Shown: positions 7,146 through 15,908, counted from the first letter of the stretch. The stretch is 64,000 nt of DNA from Symbiobacterium thermophilum IAM 14863 (GCF_000009905.1 NC_006177.1:3234595-3298594); one strand, 5' to 3'. Numbers and translations: made by a program. The notes: generated from the letters alone by a model not told the origin.

Positions 7146-8021
7146 ATGGAACTCATCCTGAACTTCCTGCTGCCCGTTCTGCAGCAAGGCCTGGTCTGGG
7201 GGCTGGTCGCCCTGGGCGTCTGGATGACCTTCCGGGTGGTGAACGTGCCGGACCTCACGGTGGACGGCACCCTGACCACCGGTGCGGCCACCGCAGCCCG
7301 CCTGCTGACGATGGGCGTCCACCCGGTGACCGCGACGCTGGCCGGGTTCGCCACCGGCGCTGCGGGCGGCGCGATCACGGGTCTGATCCACACCCGCCTG
7401 CGGGTGCAGCCGCTCCTGGCCAGCATCATCACCATGACCGGGCTCTACTCCATCAACCTGCGCATTATGGGCCGCTCCAACATCGCTCTCTTCACCCTGA
7501 AAACCCTGGTCCCGGACAACAGCTGGGCCAGGCTGGCGCTGTTCGCCGGCGTCGCCGCGCTGCTGGTGCTGCTCATGAACCTCTTCTTCCGCACCGAGCT
7601 GGGGCTGGCGCTGCGGGCGACGGGCGACAACGACGCCATGGTGCGGATGCTCGGGGTCAGCAGCGACAGCATGCGGCTGCTGGCGTTCACCCTCTCCAAC
7701 GCCGTGGTCGGACTGGGCGGAGCCCTGGTGGCCCAGTACAGCGGCTTCGCCGACGCCCAGATGGGCATCGGCACCATCGTCGCCTCGCTGGCCGCGCTCA
7801 TCATCGGCGAGGCGCTCTTCGGCTCCCCCACCGTCTTCCGGGCGACCCTCTCGGCGCTGCTGGGCTCCATCATCTACCGGGCCATCTTCGCGCTGGCCCT
7901 CCGGGCCGGCTTCCAGGCCAGCGACCTGAAGCTGGTGACGGCCGCGCTGGTCGTCATCGCCCTCTCGATCCCGCAGATCAAGCGGACCATCCGGCTGCCG
8001 GAAGGGAGTGAAGCCAGGTGA
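7146..8021 (+). CDS. ABC transporter permease, TrpY/COG4120 type
   Basis: A 291-residue inner-membrane permease with about eight hydrophobic segments, related to the branched-chain-amino-acid type permeases of the TrpXYZ-like systems. The motif ELGLALRATGDN (about residues 154-165) is characteristic of this permease family and probably contacts the ATPase. ATG 7146 is chosen over an upstream in-frame start at 7122 because TTGGAGGC lies 6-13 bases before it. It is the first gene of a permease-ATPase-binding-protein operon. The substrate may be tryptophan, tyrosine or a nucleobase-like compound; this cannot be settled from the sequence. Confidence 0.85.
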   Translation: MELILNFLLPVLQQGLVWGLVALGVWMTFRVVNVPDLTVDGTLTTGAATAARLLTMGVHPVTATLAGFATGAAGGAITGLIHTRLRVQPLLASIITMTGLYSINLRIMGRSNIALFTLKTLVPDNSWARLALFAGVAALLVLLMNLFFRTELGLALRATGDNDAMVRMLGVSSDSMRLLAFTLSNAVVGLGGALVAQYSGFADAQMGIGTIVASLAALIIGEALFGSPTVFRATLSALLGSIIYRAIFALALRAGFQASDLKLVTAALVVIALSIPQIKRTIRLPEGSEAR

Positions 8022-8821
8022 CGGGGCTCACCATCGAAGGCGTGCACAAGACCTTCTTTCCGGGTACGGTCAACGAGATCCGGGCCCTGAAGGGCGTCGA
8101 CCTCACCCTGGCGCCCGGCGAGTTCGTCACCGTCGTGGGCTCCAACGGCGCCGGGAAGTCGACCCTGCTCAACTCGGTGGCCGGCGTCATCGCCCCGGAC
8201 CGGGGGCGCATCCTGCTGGGCGACGTCGACATCACCCGCCTGACCGAGGTGCAGCGGGCAGCCCGCATCGGCCGGGTACTGCAGAACCCGCTAGCCGGCA
8301 CCGCCCCCAGCCTGACCGTGGCCGAGAACCTCGCCCTGGCCCTGGCCCGGGGCCGGTCCCGGGGCCTGCGGTGGGCCCTGACCGCCGCCCGGCGCCGGAT
8401 GTTCGCGGAGGAGCTGGCCCAGCTGGGCCTGGGACTGGAGAACCGGCTGGACGACAAGGTGGGGCTGCTCTCCGGCGGCCAGCGCCAGGCGCTGAGCCTG
8501 CTCATGGCCACCCTGCAGCGGCCGGACGTCCTGCTGCTGGACGAGCACACCGCGGCCCTCGACCCACGGGCGGCTGCGCTGATCGCCGAGCTGACCAACC
8601 GCTGGGTGCGCCAGCATCGGCTGACCACCCTGATGATCACCCACAACCTGGAGCAGGCCATCCGGCTCGGCGACCGGCTGGTCATGATGCACGAGGGCCG
8701 GATTCTGTTCACGCTCAGCGGTCCGGAAAAGCAGGGGCTGACCATCGAAGGGCTTCGGCAGGCCTTTGAACGAGTGCGGGGCCAGGAGTTCAGCTACGAT
8801 CGGGCCGTGCTCGCCCATTAG
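8018..8821 (+). CDS. ABC transporter ATP-binding protein, COG1101 type
   Basis: A 267-residue ATPase that powers the transporter. Walker A is GSNGAGKST (about residue 42), the signature is LLSGGQRQALSL, Walker B is LLLDEH and the switch histidine is in ITHN. The GTG start at 8018 overlaps the permease stop (GTGA), so the two are translationally coupled. The DEH in place of DEP after Walker B, followed by TAALDP, is usual in this subfamily. Confidence 0.93.
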   Translation: MTGLTIEGVHKTFFPGTVNEIRALKGVDLTLAPGEFVTVVGSNGAGKSTLLNSVAGVIAPDRGRILLGDVDITRLTEVQRAARIGRVLQNPLAGTAPSLTVAENLALALARGRSRGLRWALTAARRRMFAEELAQLGLGLENRLDDKVGLLSGGQRQALSLLMATLQRPDVLLLDEHTAALDPRAAALIAELTNRWVRQHRLTTLMITHNLEQAIRLGDRLVMMHEGRILFTLSGPEKQGLTIEGLRQAFERVRGQEFSYDRAVLAH

Positions 8822-8891
8822 GCGATCCCCCCTCCCCAGGGGTTCGCACATAGAGAGAAGTCCGGAAGGCAACAGAGGAGGGCGATCTGCC

Positions 8892-9905
8892 GTGCGTCGC
8901 GTACTGTTGGCGTGTCTTGCCGCCGCGCTCGTGCTGGCCGGGTGTGGCGGGTCCGCATCGCAACCGCAGGGGACCAGCGGATCCGATCCCAGCTCCGGAT
9001 CGGATGGGCGGGTTCGGATCGGACTGACCCAGATCGTGGAGCATCCGGCCCTGGACGCCACCCGGCAGGGCATCATCGATGGCCTGAAGGATGCCGGGTA
9101 TGAGGACGGGAAGCAGATCGAGATCGACTTCCAGTCGGCTCAGGGCGAACAGCCCGTGGCGCAGCAGATCGCGGAGAAGTTCGTCGCCGACAAGAAGGAC
9201 CTGATCATCGCCATCGCCACGCCCAGCGCGCAGGCCGTGGTGCAGGCCACCCGGAGCAACCCGATCCCCGTGGTCTTCAGCGCAGTCACCGACCCGCTCA
9301 GCGCCGGCCTGGTCTCCGACCTGCAGAAGCCCGGCGGCCACGTGACGGGGACCTCGGACCTGGTGCCCGTGAAGATCCAGATGGAGCTCTTCGACCGGCT
9401 CGGCCTGAACGTGACCAACGTGGGCGTAATTTACAACGCCGGCGAGGCCAACTCGGTGGCCCTGATGAAGGACATCAAGGTCGCGGCCGAGGAGCTGGGG
9501 CTGAACATCGTGGAGGCGACGGTGGCCAACGCCACCGAGGTGCAGCAGGCCGCCCAGTCGCTGGTCGGCCGGGTGGACGGGTTCTACCTCATCACCGACA
9601 ACACCCTGGCCCAGGGGGTCCAGGCGGTGATCGACATCGCCAACACCCACAAGATCCCGGCCATCTCCTCCGTGGACAGCTACGTGGAGCAGGGAGCCCT
9701 CGCCACGTTCGGCCTGGACTACTACCTGCACGGCCGGCTGACCGCCGAGGTCGTCGCCGAGATCCTGCAGGGCAAGGACCCCGGGGATCTGCCGGTGCGC
9801 TACAACGAGGACCTGAGCCTGATCATCAACACCCGGGCGGTGGAGACCCTGGGCCTCGACATCCCGGCCGCGGTGCTGGAGGAGGCCAGGAAGGTCGGCG
9901 AGTAG
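8892..9905 (+). CDS. ABC transporter substrate-binding lipoprotein, TrpX type
   Basis: This 337-residue periplasmic-type binding protein is anchored as a lipoprotein. The signal peptide ends in the lipobox LVLAGC, with the modified cysteine at about residue 17. The mature part (ALDATRQGIIDGLKDAGY, TPSAQAVVQ) belongs to the COG2984 family found with this permease and ATPase. GTG 8892 is preferred because AGAGGAGGGCG precedes it and the signal peptide begins there. The upstream extension to 8766 would overlap the ATPase gene. A strong terminator follows. Confidence 0.92.
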   Translation: MRRVLLACLAAALVLAGCGGSASQPQGTSGSDPSSGSDGRVRIGLTQIVEHPALDATRQGIIDGLKDAGYEDGKQIEIDFQSAQGEQPVAQQIAEKFVADKKDLIIAIATPSAQAVVQATRSNPIPVVFSAVTDPLSAGLVSDLQKPGGHVTGTSDLVPVKIQMELFDRLGLNVTNVGVIYNAGEANSVALMKDIKVAAEELGLNIVEATVANATEVQQAAQSLVGRVDGFYLITDNTLAQGVQAVIDIANTHKIPAISSVDSYVEQGALATFGLDYYLHGRLTAEVVAEILQGKDPGDLPVRYNEDLSLIINTRAVETLGLDIPAAVLEEARKVGE

Positions 9906-9920
9906 AACCCGGGCAACGCC

Positions 9921-9968
9921 ATCGGGGCTGTCCCGAAAGCAGATGATCCTGCTTGGGACAGCCCCGAT
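9921..9968. terminator. Terminator after the ABC transporter operon
   Basis: ATCGGGGCTGTCCC (9921-9934) pairs with GGGACAGCCCCGAT (9955-9968), a 14-bp perfect stem followed by CGTTGTT. It also faces the convergent DoxX gene. A very similar arm sequence recurs in the terminator at 17019-17066. Confidence 0.82.
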
Positions 9969-9991
9969 CGTTGTTCGGCCTTCGATCGCGT

Positions 9992-10441
9992 TCAACGGCG
10001 AATGACCGCCCCGTCTGCCGCGCCCTGGCTCCGCCTGCGGAGCCACAGGGCATCCAGGGAGGCCGCACCGCCGCCGGTGAGCACTAGCGCCAGGCAGGCG
10101 AACATCGCCGTGATCTGCATGCGGACGGCCGTGTAGTCGAACGTCCCGCCGGCCCAGGCCTGCCCCCAGTTCACGAGGGCCGTCGCCACGACCATCTCCA
10201 TCAAGAAGAGCAGCCCCATGACCCGGGTGCCCAGCCCCAGGAGCAGCAGAAGGCCCCCCACGACCTCCAGCACGGCGGCAAACTGGCCCAGCCAGCCCGG
10301 CAGGCCGAAGTTGCCGAACAGAGCCGCCGCTCCCGCAAGGTTGGTTAGCTTGGGCCAACCGGCAAAGAGGAAGACGGCGGCGAGGGGAATGCGGAGCAAG
10401 AGCGGGACGAAGGCAACACCAGGACCCTCCAGACGCTGCAT
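9992..10441 (-). CDS. DoxX-family membrane protein, second copy
   Basis: A 149-residue DoxX protein with four membrane segments, beginning with the family-typical LLLRIPLAAVFLFAGWPKL. ATG 10441 is preferred to the TTG at 10474 because GGGGAGGG lies just before it. It is a single gene with its own promoter. It differs in length and sequence from the DoxX gene at 3666-4190, so it is a paralogue from another subgroup rather than a recent copy. Function unknown. Confidence 0.82.
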   Translation of the reverse strand: MQRLEGPGVAFVPLLLRIPLAAVFLFAGWPKLTNLAGAAALFGNFGLPGWLGQFAAVLEVVGGLLLLLGLGTRVMGLLFLMEMVVATALVNWGQAWAGGTFDYTAVRMQITAMFACLALVLTGGGAASLDALWLRRRSQGAADGAVIRR

Positions 10442-10475
10442 GGCCACCCTCCCCAGCGTTGTGGTGTTGATCAAG

Positions 10476-10505
10476 ACTATAGCATTGCAAATGTTACGGC
10501 CACAA
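10476..10505 (-). promoter_or_regulatory. Promoter of the second DoxX gene
   Basis: TTGTGG (10500-10505) and TATAGT (10476-10481) lie 18 bases apart on the minus strand, 35 bases before the ATG. Confidence 0.65.
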
Positions 10506-10518
10506 CGAGACGGCCCCT

Positions 10519-10540
10519 CCCTGTCCGGGATCGGACAGGG
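10519..10540 (-). terminator. Terminator after the serpin genes
   Basis: CCCTGTCCG and CGGACAGGG form a 9-bp stem with a 4-base loop 14 bases after the serpin stop. No strong T-run follows. Confidence 0.6.
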
Positions 10541-10553
10541 AAAGGCCGAATTC

Positions 10554-11789
10554 TCACGGGTTCACGACGGCGCCCAGGAACAGGGTCATCCCCGTTCGGT
10601 CGTCCCGGATCGCCAGCAGGAAGGGCCTGTCCAGCACCACCTCCGGCGGTTGGGGGGGCGGTGCGGCGCCGGCCGTTATCCCCACAACCGTCGCGGCGGC
10701 CGCCTCGGTGCCCTCTTCGTTGATCTCCAGGAAGGTTTTCTGGATCACCGCCCCGATGTACAGCGGTTCGTCGGTGACCAGGAGGCCGCCAAAGTCGGCC
10801 CGTCGGTCGTCGAAGGCCCGCTCCATGCCCAGCGCCTGAAGCGCTTCGCTCAGGTCATGCCGGTCCGTGAAGCGCACCTTCGGCATGGCCAGCCGGATGC
10901 GCGTCTCGGCCAGCGCGTCGATCCAGCCCCGGAACCGCTCGGGGGTGAGCCCCACCACGAAGCCGTCCCACTCGTCCGGCATGAAGGCGTAGAGCGCCAC
11001 GTCCCCCTCGCCATAGGGCATTCGCACGCCCACCAGCCCCTCCTCCGCCAGGTAGCCGAAGGTCTCGGTCTGGTGCATGAACTCCACCTGCACCTCGCTC
11101 CCGTCCGGCCTGCGGAAGGGCCCGGGCTCCGTGCGGTCGGGGTCGAACGGCTCCTGCCACTCGCCCTTGAAGTGGAGAGCGTTGACCAGCGCCATGCGCT
11201 GCTCGGCGTAAGTTCGGTCGATCAGGTCTGTGATGCGATCCCGTGTCCGTCGCGCGACCCAGCGGTTGATCGCCGCCGCGGCCTCAGGCCGGCCGAAGGT
11301 GGTGCCGAACACCTCCGCGCCGTACTGCTTCGCGGCCACCTCCCGGAAGGCCGGGACGACCGCAAAGTCCCTGTGGTGCCAGACGGCGTTGGCCGCGGTC
11401 AGCTTCACCCCCCGGCCGGGGTTGGCCATGATGCCCCACACGTCGCGCATATGCGCGTTTACGGCCCCCATCTCCGCATCGCCATACCCCAGGGCGGCCA
11501 GCATCTCCCGTTGGGTCTCCCCCCGGGCGCCGTTCGCGGCGAGGCTGAGGATCACCCAGGCGCTTGCGGGCGACAACAACAGATTCGCATCCGGCCGCTG
11601 GTCGTACACCGCCCGCAGCAGCTCGATGCCGAAGCGGTCGGCGGCCTCCGAGAGGGCCGGGTCCACCGCGTCGGGACGGGGAGGGGGCGACGCCAGCCCC
11701 GGACTGCCGCACCCGGTCATCATGAGGACCGCCGCCAGCGCCGCGACGACCGCGATGGGTCCGAAACGTCGTGGATGCATGGTTCGCAC
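10554..11789 (-). CDS. Serpin, lipoprotein (second of a tandem pair)
   Basis: A 411-residue serine-protease inhibitor of the serpin fold. The N terminus is a signal peptide with the lipobox MMTGC, so the inhibitor is probably tethered outside the cell. The hinge of the reactive loop, EINEEGTEAAAATVVGI (about residues 349-365), has the small residues of inhibitory serpins. By the usual numbering the scissile bond lies near G-A in TVVGITAGAA. The C-terminal PFLLAIRDDRTG strand is intact. The start is GTG 11789, behind a G-rich ribosome site. It follows the other serpin by 12 bases and shares long identical blocks with it. Confidence 0.93.
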   Translation of the reverse strand: MRTMHPRRFGPIAVVAALAAVLMMTGCGSPGLASPPPRPDAVDPALSEAADRFGIELLRAVYDQRPDANLLLSPASAWVILSLAANGARGETQREMLAALGYGDAEMGAVNAHMRDVWGIMANPGRGVKLTAANAVWHHRDFAVVPAFREVAAKQYGAEVFGTTFGRPEAAAAINRWVARRTRDRITDLIDRTYAEQRMALVNALHFKGEWQEPFDPDRTEPGPFRRPDGSEVQVEFMHQTETFGYLAEEGLVGVRMPYGEGDVALYAFMPDEWDGFVVGLTPERFRGWIDALAETRIRLAMPKVRFTDRHDLSEALQALGMERAFDDRRADFGGLLVTDEPLYIGAVIQKTFLEINEEGTEAAAATVVGITAGAAPPPQPPEVVLDRPFLLAIRDDRTGMTLFLGAVVNP

Positions 11790-11801
11790 GGCTGCCCCCC
11801 C

Positions 11802-13037
11802 CTACGACGGATCCGCGATGGCACCCAGGAACAGGGTGACGCCGGTGCGGTCGTCCCGGATCGCCAGCAGGAACGGCTTATCCAACACCACCTCCGGGGG
11901 CTGTCCGGCCGGTGCGCTGGTGACGGTCACCGCCACACCGGTGGCGGCCGCCGCTTCCGTGCCTTCCTCGTTGATCTCCAGGAAGGTCTTCTGGATCACC
12001 CGGCTGATGAACAGCTCCCGGCTGCCCTCGAACAGGCCCCCGAGGTCGGCCCGGCCGGGGGTGAACGCCCGCTCCATGCCCATGGCCGCGAGGGGATCCG
12101 CCAGCTCAGCCCGGTCGGTCAGCCGGATCTTGGGGAAGGCGAGGCGGATCTCCTGCCGGCCCATCCGTTCCACCCAGCCGGCGTACCGCTCCGGGGTGAG
12201 CCCTTCCACGAAGCCCTCCCACTCGTCGGGCATGAAGGCGTAGAGCGCCAGGTCCCCCTCGCCGTACGGCAGCCGTACGCCCACCAGCCCGTCCTCCGCC
12301 AAGTAGCCGAAGACGGCCGTCTGGTGCATGAACGGCACCTCCGCCGTGCCGCCGTCCGGCAGGTGGAAGGGACGGTCGTAGGTGCGGGCGGGGTCGAAGG
12401 GCTTCTGCCACGCCCCCTTGAAGTAGAGGACGTTGACCAGCCACATGACGTCGTCGGGCCGAGTCCCTTCGACCAGCTGGGGGATGCGCCCCCGGGTCTG
12501 GTCGGAGACCCAGCGGTTGATGGCCTCGGCGGACGCCGGCTCGCCAAACGTCGTCTCCCGCACCTGCGCTCCGTACTGCTGGACCGCGACCTCCCGGAAC
12601 GCGGGGGCCACCGTCATCCCCTTCTGGTGCCAGACGGCGTTGGCAGCGGTCAGTTCGACGCCCGCGCCCGGGTGCGCCAGGATTCCGCGCAGGTCCGCGA
12701 TGGCCCGGTTCACGGCGCCCAGATCCATGTCCCCGTACCCCATGGCCTCCAGCATCTCCTCCCGGGTCTCGCCCCGGGCGCCGTTGGCCGCGAGGCTGAG
12801 GATGATCTGGGCGCTGGCCGGGGACAGAAACAGGTTCCCGGCTCCCCGCTCTCGGTGCACCTCCTGGAGCAGGCGGATGCCGAACCGGTCGGCGGCGCTG
12901 GCCAGGTTCGGGTCCACCTTTTCCGGCCGGGCCGGGTCGCTCGCCCCACCAGGTCCCCCGGGGCCGCCGGCGCCCGGCAGCACGCCACCGCAGCCGGCGA
13001 GAACGAGGCCCACGAGCAGAAGCGTGAGTGCCTTCAT
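11802..13037 (-). CDS. Serpin, lipoprotein (first of a tandem pair)
   Basis: A 411-residue serpin with a lipoprotein signal (lipobox LVLAGC, cysteine 16) followed by a Gly/Pro linker. The hinge EEGTEAAAATGVAV fits an inhibitory serpin. Counting from the hinge puts P1-P1' near T-S in TVTSAP, unlike its neighbour, so the two probably trap different proteases. Flanking strands (SLAANGARGET, FKGAWQKPFDP, PFLLAIRDDRTG) are strongly conserved between the two. The start is ATG 13037 with GGAGGATCG upstream. The pair looks like a tandem duplication in one operon. Confidence 0.94.
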   Translation of the reverse strand: MKALTLLLVGLVLAGCGGVLPGAGGPGGPGGASDPARPEKVDPNLASAADRFGIRLLQEVHRERGAGNLFLSPASAQIILSLAANGARGETREEMLEAMGYGDMDLGAVNRAIADLRGILAHPGAGVELTAANAVWHQKGMTVAPAFREVAVQQYGAQVRETTFGEPASAEAINRWVSDQTRGRIPQLVEGTRPDDVMWLVNVLYFKGAWQKPFDPARTYDRPFHLPDGGTAEVPFMHQTAVFGYLAEDGLVGVRLPYGEGDLALYAFMPDEWEGFVEGLTPERYAGWVERMGRQEIRLAFPKIRLTDRAELADPLAAMGMERAFTPGRADLGGLFEGSRELFISRVIQKTFLEINEEGTEAAAATGVAVTVTSAPAGQPPEVVLDKPFLLAIRDDRTGVTLFLGAIADPS

Positions 13038-13223
13038 CGATCCTCCGCACCTCCCGAGCCGGGCCGCGACAGCGCCTGCGGAACGCAGGGCGGCCTCGCC
13101 CGTCCTCCTACCCTTCAGACGTGGGTACCGACGCGGGCCGTTTCAGCCGCGGGGGCCACAGGCCGAACCACCGCCGCGCTTCACCCGTTCTCTTAGGTAA
13201 GGGGAAAAGGGAGGGATTTTCGG

Positions 13224-13709
13224 ATGCTGACCAGTCCCGCTGACTTCGCCCGTTATTTTGAATCGGTGCGCGGCCGCACCCTGGCGTTCATCCAGGCGAT
13301 TCCGGAGGATCGGATGGACTTCGCGCCTCAGCCCGGCAAGTTCACCTTCGGCGACCTGATCCGCCACATCGCCGCCACGGAGCGGATGTTCGTGGAGGGC
13401 GCCATCGAGGGGCGCTGGGCCTATCCCGGTCACGGCCGCGAGCTGGGCTCCACCAAGGACGAGGCACTCGGCTACCTGATGGGCGCTCACGAGGAGGCGA
13501 TGGCCAGACTGCGGGCGGCAGACCCGGGTGTGCTGCAGGAGAAGCGGACCACGCCCCTCGGTGCAACCGTGAGCGCGTGGCGCCTGCTCATGATGATGAC
13601 CGAGCACGAGATTCACCACCGCTCGCAGATCGGGCAGTATCTGGTCGCCTTGGGGCTCGAGCCGCCCCAGCTCTTCGGCCTGAAACTGGAGGATTTCCTG
13701 GGGCGGTAG
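13224..13709 (+). CDS. DinB-family protein
   Basis: A 161-residue four-helix-bundle protein of the DinB/YfiT superfamily. Three histidines fit the metal-binding triad: one in LIRHIAATE (about residue 48) and two in TEHEIHHRSQ near residue 130. Members include thiol-dependent transferases, but most bacterial DinB-like proteins have no assigned substrate. The start is ATG 13224 behind AAAGGGAGGG. The gene is single and divergent from the serpins. Confidence 0.85.
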   Translation: MLTSPADFARYFESVRGRTLAFIQAIPEDRMDFAPQPGKFTFGDLIRHIAATERMFVEGAIEGRWAYPGHGRELGSTKDEALGYLMGAHEEAMARLRAADPGVLQEKRTTPLGATVSAWRLLMMMTEHEIHHRSQIGQYLVALGLEPPQLFGLKLEDFLGR

Positions 13710-13733
13710 CCGGTCCGCCGCCCTGTGTGCGCA

Positions 13734-13764
13734 AAGCCCCGAAGGCGTGCTGCCTCCGGGGCTT
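13734..13764. terminator. Terminator between dinB-like gene and membrane protein gene
   Basis: AAGCCCCG and CGGGGCTT arms with an inner AGGC/GCCT pairing. It lies between two convergent genes and can serve both. Confidence 0.7.
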
Positions 13765-13789
13765 CGATCGCGGTCGGATTGTCAGCGGT

Positions 13790-14218
13790 TCAACTGGCCC
13801 GCTTCAGCGGCTTTACCGCCGTCAGGTGGCGCCGGCAGGTGACCAGCGCATGCCGGCCCACCAGGGCGATGGCGCCGTGCAGCAGTGCGAAGGCCACGAG
13901 GGCAAGGGGATGGCCGTAGCCGCGCAGGGCCAGGTACAGGTTGAGCACCAGGCCGGCGATCAGCTCCACCCAGATGACCAGCTTGACCAGCTCCCGGTTC
14001 AGGTGCGGCCTGCTGGCCCCCCGCAGGAGGAACACACCCAGCACCGCCACAATCGCGCCGATGAAGAAGACGCCGTCCATCAGCACCCGCTGGCCCCCGG
14101 GCTCCAGATCCAGCCCCATGGTCGGGATGGCATAGGAGAGCAGCAGCGGGTTGAACACCAACGCCATCGCCAGGTACAGGGCCCCCACCCCGTACATCCA
14201 GCCGCTCAGGTAGCGCAT
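13790..14218 (-). CDS. Small four-helix membrane protein, unknown
   Basis: I do not recognise this family. The 142-residue product has four hydrophobic segments, near residues 8-28, 45-64, 76-97 and 105-122, with short loops and a basic C terminus. ATG 14218 is used because GAGAGGGG lies about 10 bases before it; an in-frame TTG at 14236 would sit inside that ribosome site. It is transcribed towards the dinB-like gene and away from the VUT gene. No cofactor-binding or catalytic motif is visible. Confidence 0.65.
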   Translation of the reverse strand: MRYLSGWMYGVGALYLAMALVFNPLLLSYAIPTMGLDLEPGGQRVLMDGVFFIGAIVAVLGVFLLRGASRPHLNRELVKLVIWVELIAGLVLNLYLALRGYGHPLALVAFALLHGAIALVGRHALVTCRRHLTAVKPLKRAS

Positions 14219-14299
14219 CCCCCACACCCCTCTCAACCGCGCACGAAACTTTGTTTCTCAAATATACCAGAAGAATTCGGCGCTGTCGAGGGGGAAATA

Positions 14300-14325
14300 G
14301 GGCGAAGACCCTAGACCCTTCGCCC
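14300..14325 (-). terminator. Terminator of the VUT-family gene
   Basis: GGGCGAAG and CTTCGCCC pair across a 10-base loop, 33 bases after the stop. The minus-strand tail is TATTTCC. Confidence 0.6.
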
Positions 14326-14357
14326 TACAAAAGGGTTTCGGGGATAGCCCGGACGGA

Positions 14358-14861
14358 TCACCGTTCCTGGGCCTGCGCCCGACGCCAGTACACCCGGTTC
14401 AGCACCAGGGCCCACAGGTAGCCGCCCGCGACCTTGGCCAGGAACTGGCCGGCCATGATCAGCGGCATGAAGCTGCCGAACGCGACGGAGGTGAACACGA
14501 CGGAGTCCACCGCCGCGGAGACGGCGTTGGAACCGTTGACCCGCCACAGCTTGGGCCGGTGGCGCAGGAGGTGGTACACGACGGTATCGGCCGCCCCGGA
14601 GGCCGCGAACGCGGTGAACGAGGCGAGCGCGATGCGCCCCGCATCCCGGTTGAGCAGCCAGGAGAGCACGGAACCGGACAGGATCAGCAGGGCCATCTTG
14701 CCCCAGAGGTTCCTGCCCTCCCACCGCTCGTGCAGGGCATCCCGGGTGGTGATATCCAGGCCGATGAAGACGAACGAGTTGATAATGCTGGCGTACGGGC
14801 CGAAGTACACCACGGAGAGGTTGGCGGCGACGATGGCCGCCAGGTACAGGGCAACGAGCAT
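14358..14861 (-). CDS. VUT-family (YhhQ-like) transporter
   Basis: A 167-residue membrane protein of the VUT/YhhQ family. Characterised members import queuosine precursors such as preQ0 or preQ1. The family-typical run VFIGLDITTRDALHERW follows the first two membrane segments, and about five segments are visible. The start is ATG 14861, with GAAGGAGAC 10 bases before it; the upstream frame is not protein-like. It is divergent from the ECF sigma gene. I looked for a preQ1 riboswitch in the leader and did not find one. The substrate is inferred from the family only. Confidence 0.78.
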   Translation of the reverse strand: MLVALYLAAIVAANLSVVYFGPYASIINSFVFIGLDITTRDALHERWEGRNLWGKMALLILSGSVLSWLLNRDAGRIALASFTAFAASGAADTVVYHLLRHRPKLWRVNGSNAVSAAVDSVVFTSVAFGSFMPLIMAGQFLAKVAGGYLWALVLNRVYWRRAQAQER

Positions 14862-14967
14862 GCTTGGTCTGTCTCCTTCGGAAATCTCGGTTTCTCGCTC
14901 GCACAGCTGAAACTTTCCGCCGGGGTAGGCGGTATTGGAGAGGAGAGGGCCGGAGGGGGGCTCGCAC

Positions 14968-15498
14968 ATGGAGCGGGACGCGTCGATCATCCAGCTGTGC
15001 CAGCAGGGCCACCGGGCGGGTTTCAGCCGCCTGGTGGAAGCCTATCAGGAGAGAGTCTACCGCACCGCCTATGCCTTCGTCCAGCACCGGGAGGACGCGC
15101 AGGATCTCACCCAGGAGGTCTTCCTGCGGACGGTGCGGGCCATTGACTCCCTCGACGCGGGCCGCCCCCTCTGGCCATGGCTCCGGCGGGTCACCACCAA
15201 CCTGGCCCTCAGCCACCTGAAACGGCGCAGGGGTCACCTGTCGCTGGACGACCTGCCCGAGGCCGCCCTCCTCGTGGCCCACGGCACGGAGCCGGCCTGG
15301 ACGATGCTGGACCTGGAGCGGGCCCTGGCGGACCTGCCGCCGCTCTGGCGGATGGCGCTCGTCCTGCGGCACCAGGAGGGGCTCGCCTACGAGGAGATCG
15401 CCCGGATGCTCGACCTGCCCGTCGGCACCGTGAAGACCTACCTGTTCCGGGCACGGCGGGCGCTCCGGGCCCGGTTGGAGACCGAGGGGGTGGAATGA
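14968..15498 (+). CDS. ECF-family RNA polymerase sigma factor
   Basis: A 176-residue extracytoplasmic-function sigma factor. Region 2 spans about residues 15-80 (FVQHREDAQDLTQEVFLRTVR is the -10-binding part). Region 4 spans about 115-170, with the helix-turn-helix YEEIARMLDLPVGTVKTYLFRAR. ATG 14968 follows GGAGGGGGG. The stop overlaps the next start (ATGA), a standard sigma/anti-sigma coupling. Its target promoter is unknown, and I see no obvious ECF-type -35 AAC motif immediately upstream. Confidence 0.92.
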   Translation: MERDASIIQLCQQGHRAGFSRLVEAYQERVYRTAYAFVQHREDAQDLTQEVFLRTVRAIDSLDAGRPLWPWLRRVTTNLALSHLKRRRGHLSLDDLPEAALLVAHGTEPAWTMLDLERALADLPPLWRMALVLRHQEGLAYEEIARMLDLPVGTVKTYLFRARRALRARLETEGVE

Positions 15499-15908
15499 TG
15501 GCGACGATGCGGTGCGACGAGGAGCTGGTCCAGCTCTACGTCGACGGCACCCTGCATCCGGCGGAGGCCGCGCTGGTGGAGGCGCACCTGCGGCAGTGCC
15601 GGGCATGCCGCCGCCTGGCCGGCTTCTATAAGAGCCTTTACTGGGACCTGGGACGCACGGCGACGCTCGCCCCGGACCCCGCGCAGGATCCGGACGCCCT
15701 GGCCGAGGTCCTGCTGGCCGAGCACCGGCGCCACCGGCAACCGGAGGCGCCGCCCGCATCGGCGTGGGCCTTCTCGACCCTGTGGCTCACGGCCAACCCC
15801 GCCTTCGCCAGGCCTGCCCGGACCCTCACCGCGCTGGGCCACCGGGGGGCGGAAGGGCTGGTGCGAACGCTGAAGCGCCGGTGGCGCAGGCGGAAGGGGG
15901 GCGGTTGA
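15495..15908 (+). CDS. Zinc-finger anti-sigma factor, apparently soluble
   Basis: A 137-residue partner of the ECF sigma factor. The ZAS signature HxxxCxxC is present as HLRQCRAC (about residues 32-39), preceded by a helix beginning CDEELVQLYVDG. Most proteins of this class have a C-terminal membrane helix; here the C-terminal half (ending RTLKRRWRRRKGGG) has no hydrophobic stretch long enough, so it may be cytoplasmic or rely on the adjacent DUF2953 membrane protein. It overlaps the sigma gene by 4 bases. Its regulatory role is inferred from family and position. Confidence 0.85.
   Translation: MMATMRCDEELVQLYVDGTLHPAEAALVEAHLRQCRACRRLAGFYKSLYWDLGRTATLAPDPAQDPDALAEVLLAEHRRHRQPEAPPASAWAFSTLWLTANPAFARPARTLTALGHRGAEGLVRTLKRRWRRRKGGG

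Noticed and set aside
10218-13196. A 992-codon open frame on the plus strand across the serpins
   Set aside because: It is the antisense shadow of the two serpin genes, caused by high GC at third positions; it has no ribosome site and low-complexity His/Gly/Arg content.
14862-14967. Possible preQ1 riboswitch upstream of the VUT-family gene
   Set aside because: No preQ1-I or preQ1-II core was recognised, although the transporter family would make one plausible.
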